From Ceratodon purpureus (Eukaryota; Streptophyta; Bryopsida; Pseudoditrichales; Ditrichaceae), in assembly GCA_014871385.1 (NCBI GenBank), contig CM026427.1, forward strand, positions 2,166,068-2,230,067: a DNA stretch of 64,000 nt, in the 5' to 3' direction. Below are positions 47,063 to 60,847 of this stretch, piece by piece. Under the pieces are notes generated by a model that did no database searches, was not told the origin of the DNA, and saw only the letters and a program-made list of their open reading frames with translations. Both the position numbers and the translations under genes were made by a program. Numbering within the stretch: the stretch's first letter is position 1; every line of letters starts with the position of its first letter.

Positions 47063-50000
47063 CAGTCATTGTTGTGTGAGCATGTGATCTGGTGTTTTCT
47101 CAGCCTTCAATCTATTGCCCATTCAAAAGCAGGAATGCATTCAGTACATCATCTGATTTACACATCAAGTCAGAGGTTTGAGATGGATTTCTGCACATGC
47201 TCAGTGACTCTTGTTTCTGAAGTGGTTTTGCAGAGAGCAGCGGATGACAAAGATGTTCAACACAAATTGTCCTACCCAAGTTTCGTGGTAGGAACCAAAA
47301 ACCTTATCGTTGTCCTTCACCACACACTTTTCATTTATAGAAGTGAATTATTCGTGTTTATTTTATGTCGAGAATCTTCTCAGCTAGCTTACTCATGTTT
47401 GCTACGTTTGGGCACGAATCAGTGGGTGTACGATGGAGGAGCATGCTAAAGAGAACTTTCAAACTTCTTTTTGCTTTGAGATGTAAGTGCTAGGAAACTA
47501 TTGTACACCGTGTGTTTAGTTCTGAATAGTATAAATGGATTCAGGTTTTATGTCTGACGAAGTATATTTAGATCGTGGTGCTTGCAGCTCATTACTGGCA
47601 CGCCTATCTGTGGTGTTCAAGCTCCAATATGCGCTATTTAAGCTTTTTATATTTTGTAGCTTTTAGAACTATTCAATCCTTGTGTTCGAAGGGATACTTG
47701 ACGACATCTCTAATTAATTATTTAAAAATATATGTATGCTTTGTTTTAGTGTAGACTTTGAAATTTATCAAATAACATTTAAGTACCTGGTTGGTGATTT
47801 ACCTTCTCAAGATGTTATGGAGAACTCGGTTGGTGATATATCTTCCCAAAAAGGTTGATATGTCGGATTCCTGTCGTTCTCCAAAAACTTGTAAAATATT
47901 ATTTTAAGTTCATCTGAGAACTCGTTTGGTGGATTGTCTTCCCTATAGGGTTGACCCTTCGGATTTTAGATGTTCTCTTTAATTTAATAATCTAATAAAA
48001 TCTAAAATTGAGATTTAAGTTGTTTATCACTTTTATTTGCAAATAGAAAAATACTCATCGGTTTGATTTTTTATTTCTCAATATAATTTTGGATTTGTAT
48101 TTGGACTATAAACCTTCAACTGCATACGTATAATGTTATTCTTTTTTACTTGGATTATTCTTTAAACATAATGTATTTTATGAATGTAAAGTTTTTGTTT
48201 ATTATAATAACTGTAAATTCTCATATTATATGAACCTTCAATATATATTTGACATAGTAATTTTACATAGTTCATTGCTTTTATTTGGAATGTAGAGCAC
48301 TATTTAAAGTAAATTTCAATTAATAATACACAATTGCAGCGAAGGTTTAAAACATTTTGATTATATTCAATTTACAGTTATAGTATGCTCTGAGTCCACA
48401 TTTATTACATAATTTGGTTTTTTTTTAATAGAAATTGGCTACAGTTTTAATTCCTAGTATAAGTGAAATAAAATTGTTATAAAGGAATACATATTGTACT
48501 AAAATTACTACCATGTCAAAAAATTATATATTTATATTTATATATATATATATTTATTTAATTTCTCAAATAAAAACTCTGAATATATTGTTAATTCTTC
48601 AAAGTTACATTATATGACAACATATTGTACTAAATGTCTTTAAACACAATAGATTTATAATAAGTCATTAGAAAGATTTGTAAATCTTTTTAAAACTTAA
48701 ATGTTATTAAAGAGGTATTCAAAAGTTGTTCATAGGATCTCAAAAAAGTATTCAAAAATTAATTAAGAAGTCTTAAGAAAGTGTTTAAAATGACTTCAAA
48801 TGGTCTTCAAAACCTCTCGTACAAGTTATTAGATGGCATTTAATCCCTAAAGTTTTTTAACCATGTTTCATTAGAAATTGCTCTGAAACTATCATTCTTA
48901 ATGTAAAATTATAAATGACTAATATCATTTTTTTCTAGATATATTTATGAGATCTTCATAAGTATTATTATAGTAAATAATTGAAATAAATTCATCATAA
49001 TCGACCATAAAAAATAGAAGATTATAGCAATAAAAATTTGAAAACAATCTTTTTGTGATACGGTTTTGAAATATGTCGATAGCTTCATTCTTATTTTTAG
49101 TTGATTACATGCATTATGGAATTTAGAAGTTATGGAGAGTAATAATGAGGATTACATTGTGAAACTTAAAAATAAAAGAAGGACAAAAAACAAGTGTAGC
49201 ATGTTGAAAATAATATTTTTATTTAAGTAAATACATATGAGCTCATCTTATTTATTTTTGAAGAAATTCCATTATTTTGCAAAGTCCAAAAAAAAATGGT
49301 CAAATTAAAGATTGATGTCCATTATTTACGTTAAAAAATTAAAAACTTAGAGAAATATTTTTAAAGCTTTTAAGAAGGGAAAAAAAAAGTATGTTTCTTG
49401 ATATATTGCATGAAATAGTGAGAAAACTTTGATATTTTGTGCAATGAATATTTTGTACCGGGAGAATTTTCTTTTGGAAATTTCAAAGTTGATGCAATAA
49501 TTTATTTATAGAAAAAATCTCAAAGGTATTGATGTAATTAGCATGCCTTCTCAAATTGCCATGTGGACATAATTTTCCATTTTAGTTATCAAACCTTTTT
49601 TTGAAAGTGTCTAATTGAAATAAAAATTAATTCCCTCAAAGATCTCGTCACAGCAAACATTCACAAAGAATGTAAAGAAATTATTATAAATTGAATCCAT
49701 AGGTACATGCGCAAATGGTAAATAATTCCAAATGTAGCAAATCATCCTAAGTAAGGATTCAACAAGTCTTATAAGGTCAAAAAAGGACTTGTTTAACAAG
49801 TCTTTTAAGGTCGAGAAAGGTGTTTACTGTATTAAAATTAAAATGTATAACTTAGAAGTAGTATGTAAAAGGTGTGGCGATCGTTTATGAGTTCAAGTTC
49901 GTCATTTTATTCTTAAAAAAATTTACTCCTGTCTTTCAGTTCGTGTCTGACTGAAGCCAAATTCTTTCCACACTGTTTCAAGGTCTACACTAAGTTTTTG

Positions 50001-51036
50001 AGTAATGTAATTACAGAATGTTAGTTAATCCAGCCAGATTGAATTCTGAGTTCTGTACACTTGATGTGGAATATGGTCACTCCTCAAATGCATGCCATTG
50101 GTTTAGAGAATGGCATTTTTTAGTTGCTACAATTGGATATGTCCTCGAGCTCATGCATTTTAATTTTAATATTAATTTGGGTGACCCTTATCCCAAATTT
50201 CTCAAATTTCACTCATCTCCAGTAGTTGAACTAAGAGATGAATAAAACTGTCTTTGTACAAGTTGATCAATTTCTTTATCTCCATAAAATTTCTTTATCT
50301 TCATAAAATTTCTTTACCTTCATAAACTTTCTTTATCTTCATAAACTTTCTTTATCTTCATAAACTTACCTTTTATCTTTATTGAAATCTCCTTATCTTT
50401 ATAAACATTCCTTTAACATTAAAAGATTTATTATTTTTTTCCAAGATGCTTTATATATCTTTTGAACTATTTCTTTTTCTCTCAATTAAATCATTATTTC
50501 TTATTTTTTAATTTATCAGTTTTCCTAATTTGATCTGGTCAACATTACATTAAAATTCCATGGTGGCATTTGTGACTTTCCAAAAGGTCACACTATATCA
50601 AGTGGCCAATATAACGTAGAATGGCCATTTTAATGTATATGGTGTTCATTGGAGTTGCCGACGAGCGGACCAAATTATCAGATATCGAGAGTAAATCTCC
50701 ATTTGCAAGAACAATTATTATCCAGCAAGCATGAATTCATCGTTCGTTTCTCAACAATTGGATTTCTACGCATCGTGATAGCGTGCGATGTTGTAAATGA
50801 TCAGGACAAATGCAGCTGACAAGATCACATCTGACTAATGAGCTTTCTAAAGCAGGGGAGTGGAGTGTTGCATGGAAGACGATATTTTCCAACTAGATCA
50901 GAAAATAAACACTTAGATCTACCTCCCTGTAAGTTATACCTTGTCCTAATGTACACAAACTTCCACAATCTAATGGAATTCAGCTATAAAATTACAAGGC
51001 AGAGATCGAAGACGGAGCTGGAAGTGGGTGACGGCG
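47063..51036. other. Long AT-rich intergenic region
   Basis: No gene is recognised. Around 47780-47990 three diverged GAACTCGTTTGGTGGAT-like words recur. 48535-48560 is (TA)n-like. A TTTCTTTATCTTCATAAA simple repeat runs from 50270 to 50410. The 36-bp imperfect palindrome at 50606-50642 is an inverted relative of 46-81. The last 200 bp are the likely 3' untranslated region of the minus-strand receptor kinase. Confidence 0.45.
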
Positions 51037-54000
51037 TTATCTTGGTTCAATGGCGGGCTCCTCAGGGATACACTCTTGAGCCCGCACCCAGAAGTTCCAG
51101 GCTTGGTCCAGCGAGGACGCGACCTCTTTCATCTTGGGCCGGTCTTGCTTTTTGCGCTCCGTGCATCGGAGCGCAATCCGGACGATCTCTACCAAAACAT
51201 CAACATGGTACTCAGGCGCTTCGAGAGATTTATCTAAAACATCTTCCAGAGCATCATCGTCTTCATATTTCCCAGCCCAGTCCTTGATGTTTTCAAATTC
51301 CACGACGACCGGACGGCCAGTCATAAGCTCCAGAAGCACGATGCCGAAGCTGTACACATCGCTGGCGAATGTAACTTGACCACTCGAAACAAACTCGGGG
51401 TCGAGGTAGCCAAATGTCCCTCCCACGCGGCTAGCCATGAGGTAGTCTTGATTCTTGTCGTCCTTGCTCCAGATAGAGAGGCCGAAGTCGGAGACATGCG
51501 CTTCCCACTCGTGATCCAGCAAGATGTTGGCGGGCTTCACATCCCCGTGATAGGTCTTTGGCATCGCGTACTCATGCAAATACTCCAACCCCTTGGCAGC
51601 TCCCATGGCGATTTTCAGCCGACTCTCCCATCCGAGCACCGCATGGGTATTCGGGGAGTGCAACCAGTCAGCTAGCGTGCCGTTTTCCATGAACTCGTAC
51701 ACCAAAATGATCTCTTCCTTGCAGTAGCCCAGTAGGCGCACTAGACGTTTGTGGTTGAGTTTAGACAGAAGCTCCAGTTCTGTAGCGAAAGTGTCCCATG
51801 CGTCTTGAGTAACGTCACGTGTGGGTTTTTTGATGGCGACCACTGTGCCATTTGAAAGTGTGCCCTTGAACACCAAACCATGGGCACCACGGCCAAGTTC
51901 GGCATCGCTGCTCCAATCGCCCGTTGCAGCGGCAAGTTCGGCTTGTGTATACTCAGTCAGGGACTGTCTTGCCTGACTCCCCCAACCAAGAGAGTTTGCT
52001 CTTAACGACCTTCCTGGTGTTTTCCACCTGCATAACGCATTGCAACCAGAATTCCCGGTCATATACATATTTACGCTCGCAATCACTTTTAGAGAGAGAC
52101 AAGATGATGATGTGATTTGAGCAGTAGTGATACTTACGAGGAGAGAGGAGCTGAGCCCGGTTTAAATTTTGACATTAGCGAGTCTGAAGACGGTTTCTCA
52201 GCGAATGCAAAAGCTGTTCTCTTTTCATTTTCTAATCTTCCTTTCCTGTAACACAGAAATATGAGAGCGAGTACAAGTAAAGCCGATACCGATACCCCAA
52301 CTCCAATCCCACCGATCTGTCCAGGTGTCAAAGAACTTCTTCGATTTATTACCGAGGCCAAACAGACTCCAGGGCAGTCGCAAACTCGTTGAGTGAAAGT
52401 AAGGCCGCTCGTGTCGGTATTTGGGCACAATACATTTGCCGGTGCTGTGACGCTCGGGCATTGATTCGCGGTTGACAATGCAAACTGGCAAATAAAAACA
52501 TTCACAACTCAGAAATTTCCTTCTAAACATCTAGGCCCTTTATTATGCTTATAACTAAACTCACCTAGCTTGAACTAACCACAGATTGTGAATGATTGAA
52601 AGAAATAAAGAAAAAAAAGAAAAAAAGAAACATGCTCTCCGTGACCCTGGCAAAGCACTTACATTACATGGAAGTCGTGGCGGCACAAGGCCGGGGATCG
52701 AGTCCGTTTTGCCATGAGTTATTAGTATCGTTGTGAAATCTGATTGTGTAATCGAACCCAGCTCATCGAGAAGTACGTCGATGCCAGCCACACCGATGAG
52801 TGTGTAATTGTCAGCAAAAGCTGGAAAAATCACTGTTATTATCTGCCCAAGGCTTCCACTGTCCTGATAGGGACTCGTCCAAGATGGTGTGTTGTTATAC
52901 TCAAGCCGAATTCTGGCTAGTATACCGAAATAAGACCGGAGTGTCCAAAGAGGATTTTTCACAGTGGTTATCCTTTCGTAAGTCCCAAAGCAGTCACATG
53001 CTATCGTTTGCAATCTAGCCCCTGTATCAGCAGGTGGCCGATCAAAGCTAAAAATCTGAACCAAGGTATTGAACGAGCGGATGGAGTCAAAGACAGTTTT
53101 GGTGTTGCTCGTAGTTCCTGAAGTCACAGGCATGATTTGCCCGTCGGTGATTGTCAATATGACCTGTAATCGCAACATCAAACAAATAACCGTTATTTTT
53201 CCTTTTTGACTAAAAAGTTCAATGTGGCTAAAATCGGTTAAATCAAAGACTTATTGTGCAAATTGTGTTAAAGACTCGAGTTTGTGTTACTCGTACCTTG
53301 AGCGCATTAGTACCTACGAACGTTTGATTCGCCAAAACGAATGCACTTGTCAGATTAGAGTCGCCCTGTGTATTATCAAATGATATGTTACTTTGTAGTG
53401 CAGTTTTCAAGGATTGAACGGCTGTTGCATTTCCAGTAATTGTCATCTGCAAAACGTACGCACAATCTTGTGATACCTCTGAGGAGCCCTGATGTTTGAT
53501 GAGCATATAATTTAATGGGATCGAATATAGGGATCCTGTAGAATGATTGAAGTTTGGAGATTGATGAGCTCATAATCAGAGGATAGAACAATATGGTCAA
53601 AACTGGATGGAACTAAGCACTGTTACTTACAGGAGGAAGAACGGTCTGAGCTCCAAAACTTGTGAAGGTGATGACAGTTACGCGATCACCATAAGCCAAT
53701 GTGTCCAAAAGCTCGGTCACAATTGAGAAGGAAGCACTCAGCTTGCTTATGGCAGCAGTGACCAACAAATCGCTGGGAAGTTTGTCGCCCATGGAATTCC
53801 CAGTGTCAAGAAGCACAATCACGTCCTTTTTAACTGAGGTCGCTCCAATGTACCTGTATCATGTGACTAAGATTATGAGATTATAATCGTATGAACTACA
53901 GCTTAGTACAATGTCTGCTATACACCCTAATATTATTGGCTAGTTGCCAGTGCTGCTTGTGCATGGGTTGCACAGTTGTGCAAGTTTGTAGCGAGGTTAA

Positions 54001-55109
54001 TAAGGAGGATCTTTGCCAGATTGACAATTAAGCTACAAGAGTATCAACACAGTTGAATAGATCAATAAGCTTGTTTTCATAGGCACAATCTCAATGGCGG
54101 AGGAAGGTCTAACATTCTCACCATGGCCGCTTCCGCAGTTCAAACGTGCAGTTGTCCGATGGCAAATCCTGTAGCACGAGACACCTTTCAGAAACTACTC
54201 GAATGAAGAAAATATTTTTTTCAACATAGAATTCGGTAAAAGGAACTCTGGAGGCAGTAATAGAATACGTTAAGTTCCGAGATATGGTGAGAGAACATAC
54301 TCGGCCCGGAAAATTTCGTTGAACGCCTTCCACAGAACCAAAGTAAACCCATGAGGTCAAATTTAGTGCATTCTGAGGAGATGAGATGCTTTTAAAAGTC
54401 GCATCCAGCATTCTTTGGGAGCAAATGGTTGTATTTGCCTCATTCGTCAGATTGTTTGGACCCGTCGGTAACCTGCACATTACCAGATGAGATCCGAATA
54501 TTAGAGTGGCGCAATGTAATGCAGGATCGAAACTTTTAGACAATGACTTCCAATCACAATATAATAACTCCTAATTTTTTTCGAAGTAACCTGGTGATTG
54601 GTTTTAATATGCGACGGAGGAAACAATGTAGATAGTTGGAGGAGGGATTATACCTGATAAAGCTCTTCGTCATGGAGACACGGAGGTTTTGACACCCCAC
54701 ACTGCCATCCGTGCTATGACAATTAGTGTTCAAAGCAACATGTTTGCACTCATAGCCCTCATCAGCTTGCACTGGTGTACAAGCGTGCCTGGAGCAGTTA
54801 CCTTGACACGACGCCAGTAATTCTGGAAAAAACAACAAAACTTATGATTTAAAGAATATGAAGACTTCTGAAACATGTCTAAGAAACCATTTCCAGCACA
54901 AACTGAAAGGACTACTGAATGAAAGAAATGTAATAATACTTACCGCAAGAGTTCATGAAATTCGCAACAGCATTTTGCGAAACCTCCTTAACCTGGCTCT
55001 CGAGGTTGTTGATATAATTGGCTGCCTCCGCTAAATTTTGAGCATAGCAAACTCTGAAAACAATTACCACCACCGCCACAAAGACGTACCATGCTCGTGC
55101 GTTTCCCAT
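51037..55109 (-). CDS. Receptor-like kinase with calcium-channel alpha-2/delta-like VWA-Cache ectodomain (965 aa)
   Basis: Eight exons join in consistent phase with GT-AG introns: 55109-54944, 54822-54654, 54472-54122, 53853-53631, 53446-53297, 53163-52663, 52484-52138 and 52027-51037. They give 965 residues with no stop. Order: signal peptide (1-23); Cys-rich VWA_N-like region; VWA domain starting KRPWYIGATSVKKDVIVLLD with MIDAS-type DTGNS (245-249, the first Ser of DxSxS replaced by Gly); Cache-like domain (about 424-490: NPLWTLRSYFG, WTSPYQDSGSLG, LIGVAGIDV); Cys-rich juxtamembrane stretch; transmembrane helix (about 578-599); Ser/Thr kinase (about 675-950). The kinase keeps GRGAHG, VAIKK, DFG (816-818) and GTFGYLDPEF, but has HGD (796-798) instead of HRD, a non-RD type. 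The VWA-Cache order and the RPWYI start are those of alpha-2/delta subunits. It is inferred to sense a small extracellular ligand at the plasma membrane; the ligand is unknown. Confidence 0.9.
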
Positions 55110-55333
55110 CTCGTACTGAACAATTTTTATCCTGGTTTGAATCTCTAGGAACTCCTACAGAACATAAGGAGAATAGAACGCTTGAGGTCCTCGCGTTGAT
55201 AAGCGCCGATTGAGGGCATCTTACACCTTCAAGCTCGTGTCCCGAAATGTGCTTCCAGCAGCCTAATGTTCACCATTGCACAGAGCACGCAAGTTCGAGA
55301 ATTCTGCATTGCAAGAGACAGAAGCTTCCGCAC

Positions 55334-55342
55334 TTTAATATA
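55334..55342 (-). promoter_or_regulatory. Candidate TATA box of the receptor kinase gene
   Basis: On the minus strand TATATTAAA lies about 225 bp upstream of the ATG at 55109, in otherwise mixed-composition DNA. It is a moderate match only. Confidence 0.35.
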
Positions 55343-55349
55343 GATGAAG

Positions 55350-58300
55350 TCTGAGCAGTCATTCAGGCCCAGCAAATGTTGCGGAATCAAAACCCTGTTC
55401 GAATGGAACGTGTGGCTATACCACACCAATGGATGGGACAAGGCAGAGCATAAACCTCAACTAAACAAGAATTTTGAAAACTCCGTTCAAAAGGACCGAA
55501 ACAGGGAGAACGAAAAAAATCGTTTCGAAAAAATCCTGCGAAACGCAAGCTATCTCATGTTAACTCGAGCTTTAAGGGATCACTTTAACTCGTGGTTTAA
55601 TGGATCATGTTAACCCATGCACCGCACATTTCATTCCTCATTCCAAATACTCAAGGTGAGCATCATATACCAATGAACCGTCGACTCGGTCGTTGTATCC
55701 TGATCATCCTGCGATCGCCATTATACTATTTCGCTGACTAAACCGAATGACACAAAAGCTTTCCAAATAATACCAAAATTCGCTCAATCGACAGCCAACA
55801 CAAACGCGTATGCGAGCATCGCCATTCTCACATTCCTAAGGGAAAAGCCGATCACATGAAGCGTGCCCTTAGATCACATTCAACAATATTCTAAGATTAT
55901 AGGAATTCTCTGGTTAACCATGTTAGAATACGCAGGGATGACATGGAGAAAAGCTCATGCTCGAATGAAAACGAGCCTTCAGGACTGATATTCTCAATTA
56001 AAGAAAGAAGTTCTAAACGGCCTAAGAAATCCTTTCGAAGACAAGTCAAGAGGAACTTTTTGTCAATTAGTAGGGATTACTATTTTGTAGCGTAATTAAT
56101 CGAGTTACTAACTTCTTTTCGGTTGGGTTTAGTGCCACCTGGTCCCTCGCTGATGCGAGACTTGTGGGACAAGATAACCTTGGAGAGGTTGAGAAGTCGC
56201 TATTAAACCTGCTGCGTACTTCGTCCTGCCAATGACGGTAGCACTATCGTCGCAGTTGTACCAAAAGAAAAACCAAAATTTAAAACATCGTACTCTACAA
56301 CTCGTGCTGAACCGTAGCAGCATTCCGCACATGTATGCGACATGAAAGCTGCCCTCTGACTTCGTGGTCGACGTGCACAACTATATCTTGCTGGAACTTA
56401 AAAGCGTGTCACTAGCTGATACACAAGAACATCCCTGGTGCTTAAGCTTCAACCCAGAAAATCATTAATTGCAACAGACGCGGAGAGAATCTGGGCAAAA
56501 CGTCATGCTCCTACCTCACTCTGCAGAAATTCTCTGTAGATTCCAACCGAAAGAAATGTCGTTTCGTCACATAAATTCCTCAAGAACCTCCATTTTTCAA
56601 ATCTAACGCCACCATCCTCCGCCCTGTCTTTCCACTACATTCCACCTGACCAGAATCACGTCAAAATAGGCACATCTAGCTAAGGAACGAACCAGCACAT
56701 TCCCTGTTCCAAACGCAATTCCTCCAAAACTGCCGACTAAACTCGGAAACTCAAACTCCTACTCGCACTGCCCAATCTTTCCTCCGAAAGAAAACAAAAC
56801 CACTAGCTCAATCCTTCACCACCAAATTCGCACCTTCACGAAGAATCTTGTCGCCTCTGCCAATCCTAGTTCACGCTACCACGCCCGACTGTCACCCCCG
56901 CTATTCAAGGTTTTAAAACCACACCAATTCGCAGTTCGTGCATTCTACAGAAAGAAGCCGGCCTCATCAATCCTTCACCACCAAATTCACAGCACCACGC
57001 AGACTCTCGACGCCACCAGTGGAGTACCACCAGTAGGCCACCAGTTCAATCCTGCTTCCTGCGACCACTCCCAACTATCACAGCGCTGATGAAGCTGCAA
57101 AAACCACACCGATCTTCATCCAAACCCTTCCACGCAATTCAGCGCACACTAAATCCTTCCGCCTCAAGTTACACCTCCTCCAAGATCCTAGACAACACCA
57201 GTCCAATCCTGTTCAGCCCGACTGGTACCCCGCTACCGAACCTGAGAAAACCACCCGTATTGCAGTCTGCAAATTCTTCACCAATCCTCCAGTGCTAGAT
57301 CAACACCTCCTGGAAGATCTCTGTCGCAACCTCAGTCCACCAGTCCCATGAAGTGTCCTGATCACCGAACTGAATCGGAAACATAGAAGGTGAGAATGGT
57401 GCAGACAGAGCATTGTGCAGACAGTCGGAGCAGCAGGCTCCGACAGAGGGGAAGAAGAGGCAAGAGCTGCTCCTCCAGAGCCCAGTCTCACCCTCCAGCC
57501 ATTGCTGCAGCCTCCCTGCAGAAGCTCCTCGCTACTATTCCACTACAGTTTCACGACTGTGTCACTGCTGCTAGGCTGCTCTCCCTCGGTGAGAGGCTGG
57601 ACCGGCTCATCTGCGGAGGAGACCCGGACGTGACCCTCCGCAGCCGGTCGCATCACCGACCTACTGGCGCTTCCGGTTGCGCATGTTGCAATTTGCATCA
57701 CAACCACAAATGTGGCACGTCAAAAATGATTCCCGTCCATCATCACACAATTATGTTATTAACCACCTGCTCAAAGTCAAAGTATGATATCTTTTTCTGC
57801 CTTTTCATGATTTTTCCGGCGCAGATGTAAGTGGGTTTCGTTCCGGATTATAAGGTCAAATTGAGTTTTTATAAGCTTTTGGAACAGAGGATAGTAGGTG
57901 AAAGGAAGAGCTTATCTGTGTTTTAAATATTAATAAAATGGCACAGATGGAAGTAGATTCAGTTTTTAATCTTCAATTTTTTATTTTATTGACAATTTCC
58001 AGTACTGAAAGTAGGATAATTGTTTTTAAATTGCATTTAGATGATAATTGAGTTGGTTTCAATAAGTGTATTAGTATGAGTTGAAGCAGTGGTTTGGTGA
58101 GAGATGCAACTTGGAGGTTTCATGCATGGAGTGCAAGGTCAGAGATGGATTCCTTGGCTGGAAGGAAGGGTTTTGGGACTACAGTCCAGAACTGAATTGC
58201 AGCCAGGTAGCCTACTTGAAGCGGACTGAGTCTATTCTGGGGCTGTACGTACAATAACACATGAACCGTGGTGTTGCTTTGGAATAAGTTATAGGGTCTG

Positions 58301-58590
58301 GAAAGGTGCAACTTGTGTGATAACATGTGATGATATTGAGCCTTATCGAGAATCCAGAATTTTTAAGAATTTTGGAGATTTTTTCAGTGTCGTCTTACAT
58401 GTATGAGGAAGGTAGAGCTGTCAGTTAAGCCCTAAAACGCTAGACCTACGACCATGGATTCCTTCTTAAACAGGAAGTAATAGAGCCCATATCCATGCTT
58501 TTAATGTTTTAGTAAAGTATCTTAATTATATTAAAACAAGAAGTTATAGACCCTACCTCTCTCGAATAGAAATGTGATTTTATTTAATAA
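55350..58590. other. Intergenic region, C-rich in the middle, no gene recognised
   Basis: 56500-57300 is C-rich with direct repeats of ATCCTTCACCACCAAATTC (56812 and 56971 regions). 57390-57830 holds a 146-codon plus-strand ORF that is Arg/Ser/His-rich and without family resemblance. Composition alone can explain these ORFs. Confidence 0.4.
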
Positions 58591-60596
58591 GAGCATTCGT
58601 AGCCAGGAGTGAGAAAGGAGTCCTTTCCCTCAAGAAAATTTGGAGGAATTGGGTACAGTTGGAGGAACGATCAGGAGCATTCTTCAGGGAATGGTCACGG
58701 CGAGGGTGTGAAGGGGCGAACGAGGGGAAAAAATGCTCCAAGTTGGTATGAAAATGGGTCCATTTGAAGAAGGCTCTAGACACAACGTCAACGTGGGATT
58801 CTAGTTTTGGAGAGGAGGATGGTGTAGTGAATAGTAGGAGGATGCATTGTAGTACAATTTGATGTGCAAGGAGGGGGCGTAAGCCAAGTATCCGCGAGAC
58901 GGAGGAGGCGAGGTGGCGCTCAAGGAAGGCTAGGATAAGAAAGATTAGCACATCGATTAGGACGACGAAGACGACTAAGACCATGACGAAGAGCAGGGCA
59001 ATCAGAATGGGAGGGAGGCCATGGAAATGATAAAATCAATAGGAATATTGTCCTCTCAACACCCACATGTGCTCAATGAGGCCCCTTCTAAGACTGTTTT
59101 GGACATCGTGATTCTTGACCTCTACTATTCTTGCAACTAACACATCAAAAGATAGGCCTCGGCTTAATGGCACCCTTTGATTGATGTTAAAAGGAAGCTC
59201 TAAATCAAGATCTTGCTCATCATCCACGATCATGTTGTGTAAAATACAATATGCAAACATGATATAGCCCAAGTTCTTGTTGACCACTACGTGCAAGGAT
59301 TTTGAATGGTGGCAAACCACACTTGCAAAACCCCAAAGCATCGTTCGACATCTTTGCGGCATGCTTCTTGACGCTTTGGCGAAATGAGATCTCTCCACAT
59401 CATTAGACTTGTGAATAGTCTAGACAAAGCAGCTCCAATCCAGATAAATACCATACGTCAACAAATAATAACAAATGTACTCACAAACGTTTACCATGAA
59501 GGTCATATCGCTATCTTTACTTGTCAACATTTTGCAAACTAGCAGTGAACGATCCAGAACGTTGATGTTGTTATTCGACCCGAGCAAACCAAAGAAAACA
59601 TGCCATATATGAAGACTTTAATCAGCAATCGCTTGTAAAATGATGGACTTGGCACCACCTTTGTCTCTATAATTGCCTTGTTACGCAACGGGGTAAAGTT
59701 TTTCACAAATAATGCATGTAGTCAAGTGACACAAATATACTTGAAAATCCACGGGCCGCATTTATTCTCAATTGCACTTTAAAATCTGCCTGCATGGGCT
59801 GCCTAAGGTAATGTGGTCCAAACTCTGCCTAAACAACTTAAGAAAACCTCTTCATTGATTCCTTTGCCATATTGCTTTCATAGATGCGGCAAAACTCAAT
59901 TGTGGCGTCAGCTATCACACCATAGGGAAGCATGCGCAACGTTATAATGCACTTCTAAACCAAAGAGAAGCACAATGAACCACAGGTATCAAGCTTCTCC
60001 ACAAATCAATCATCCTGTGCACAAACCAAGGCCATAATTCTAAAGAATGATAACCATTGCATTTTAAATTGTTGTCAAAGTATATCGAAGCCAAATACGA
60101 GGGATTCCAAAAAGTAGTCAGCAAAAATTCAATTGTTTCATTGCTGCCTCTTCCTATCAATGTTAAGTGCTCTTCTTGGTTTCGATCCCTACTGAAATAT
60201 CCTCCAAGATTGAGCACAAGCTTGTCTTTATCATCATTCTGAAGCAGTTGTTGCTTAGAGGCTGCAAGTCGGACTTCTCAAGCTTCCATGGAAGCTCAAA
60301 GAAGAAGAAAAAACACTCACTATTGTAGCTGTTGGACCTGCAAACATTGAGAGGGGCACTGAAATTTAAATAAAGGTGCAAGACAAAGTGGCGAGACCGC
60401 AAAGAACCAAATGGACCAGGTGGAGAGGATTAGATCAGTAGGCGGGCCTGTAGTAGAGCATGGCTATGGAGGAGTGCATGCCAACGAAGAGACTAGGCAA
60501 GTGTAGGGTTGGAGAAGCACGGTAAGTGTAAGGTTGGAGAGGCACGGCAAGTGCCTCATACCAAGGCCTTTCCATGTGCAAACGTTGCGGATGCTC
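58591..60596 (-). mobile_element. Decayed PIF/Harbinger DNA transposon
   Basis: Minus-strand translation shows transposase blocks in the right order. RMLPYGVIADATIEF.RIYES lies at about 59930-59870, and GNYRDKGGAKSIILQAIAD then WHVFFGLLGSNNNINVLDRS at about 59690-59540. The C-terminal YCILHNMIVDDEQD lies within ORF 59398-59036. These match the plant PIF family (ARGD, WHAFFG.PGSNNDINVLD, ACIILHNMIVEDE). Stops and frame changes break the gene. Likely ends are GAGCATTCGTAGCC (58591) and, inverted, GAGCATCCGCAACG (60596). The flanks TAA and TAT do not form a perfect 3-bp duplication. At 2.0 kb the element is shorter than an intact one. Confidence 0.75.
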
Positions 60597-60847
60597 TATA
60601 TCAATATAGTTTGACTCACAATTTGATAAGAAGGAGAAGTGGAGAAAAAAGCCAAAGCATATTTCAGAATTATATACCCACTTCATCATTACAAAGATAA
60701 GAGCAAATGTGAATGTCCTTCTACCATATCCTAATCAATATTGTTAATATTACAACACACGTTTATACTCTGCAATACAATATGCACAAGAAAAGGACTT
60801 ACAATCTACAAAACTGATCATGGTTATGTTTTGATCACCTTACTAAG

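Noticed and set aside
57390-57830. 146-codon plus-strand ORF
   Set aside because: Low-complexity Arg/Ser/His composition, overlapping ORFs in other frames and no family motif.
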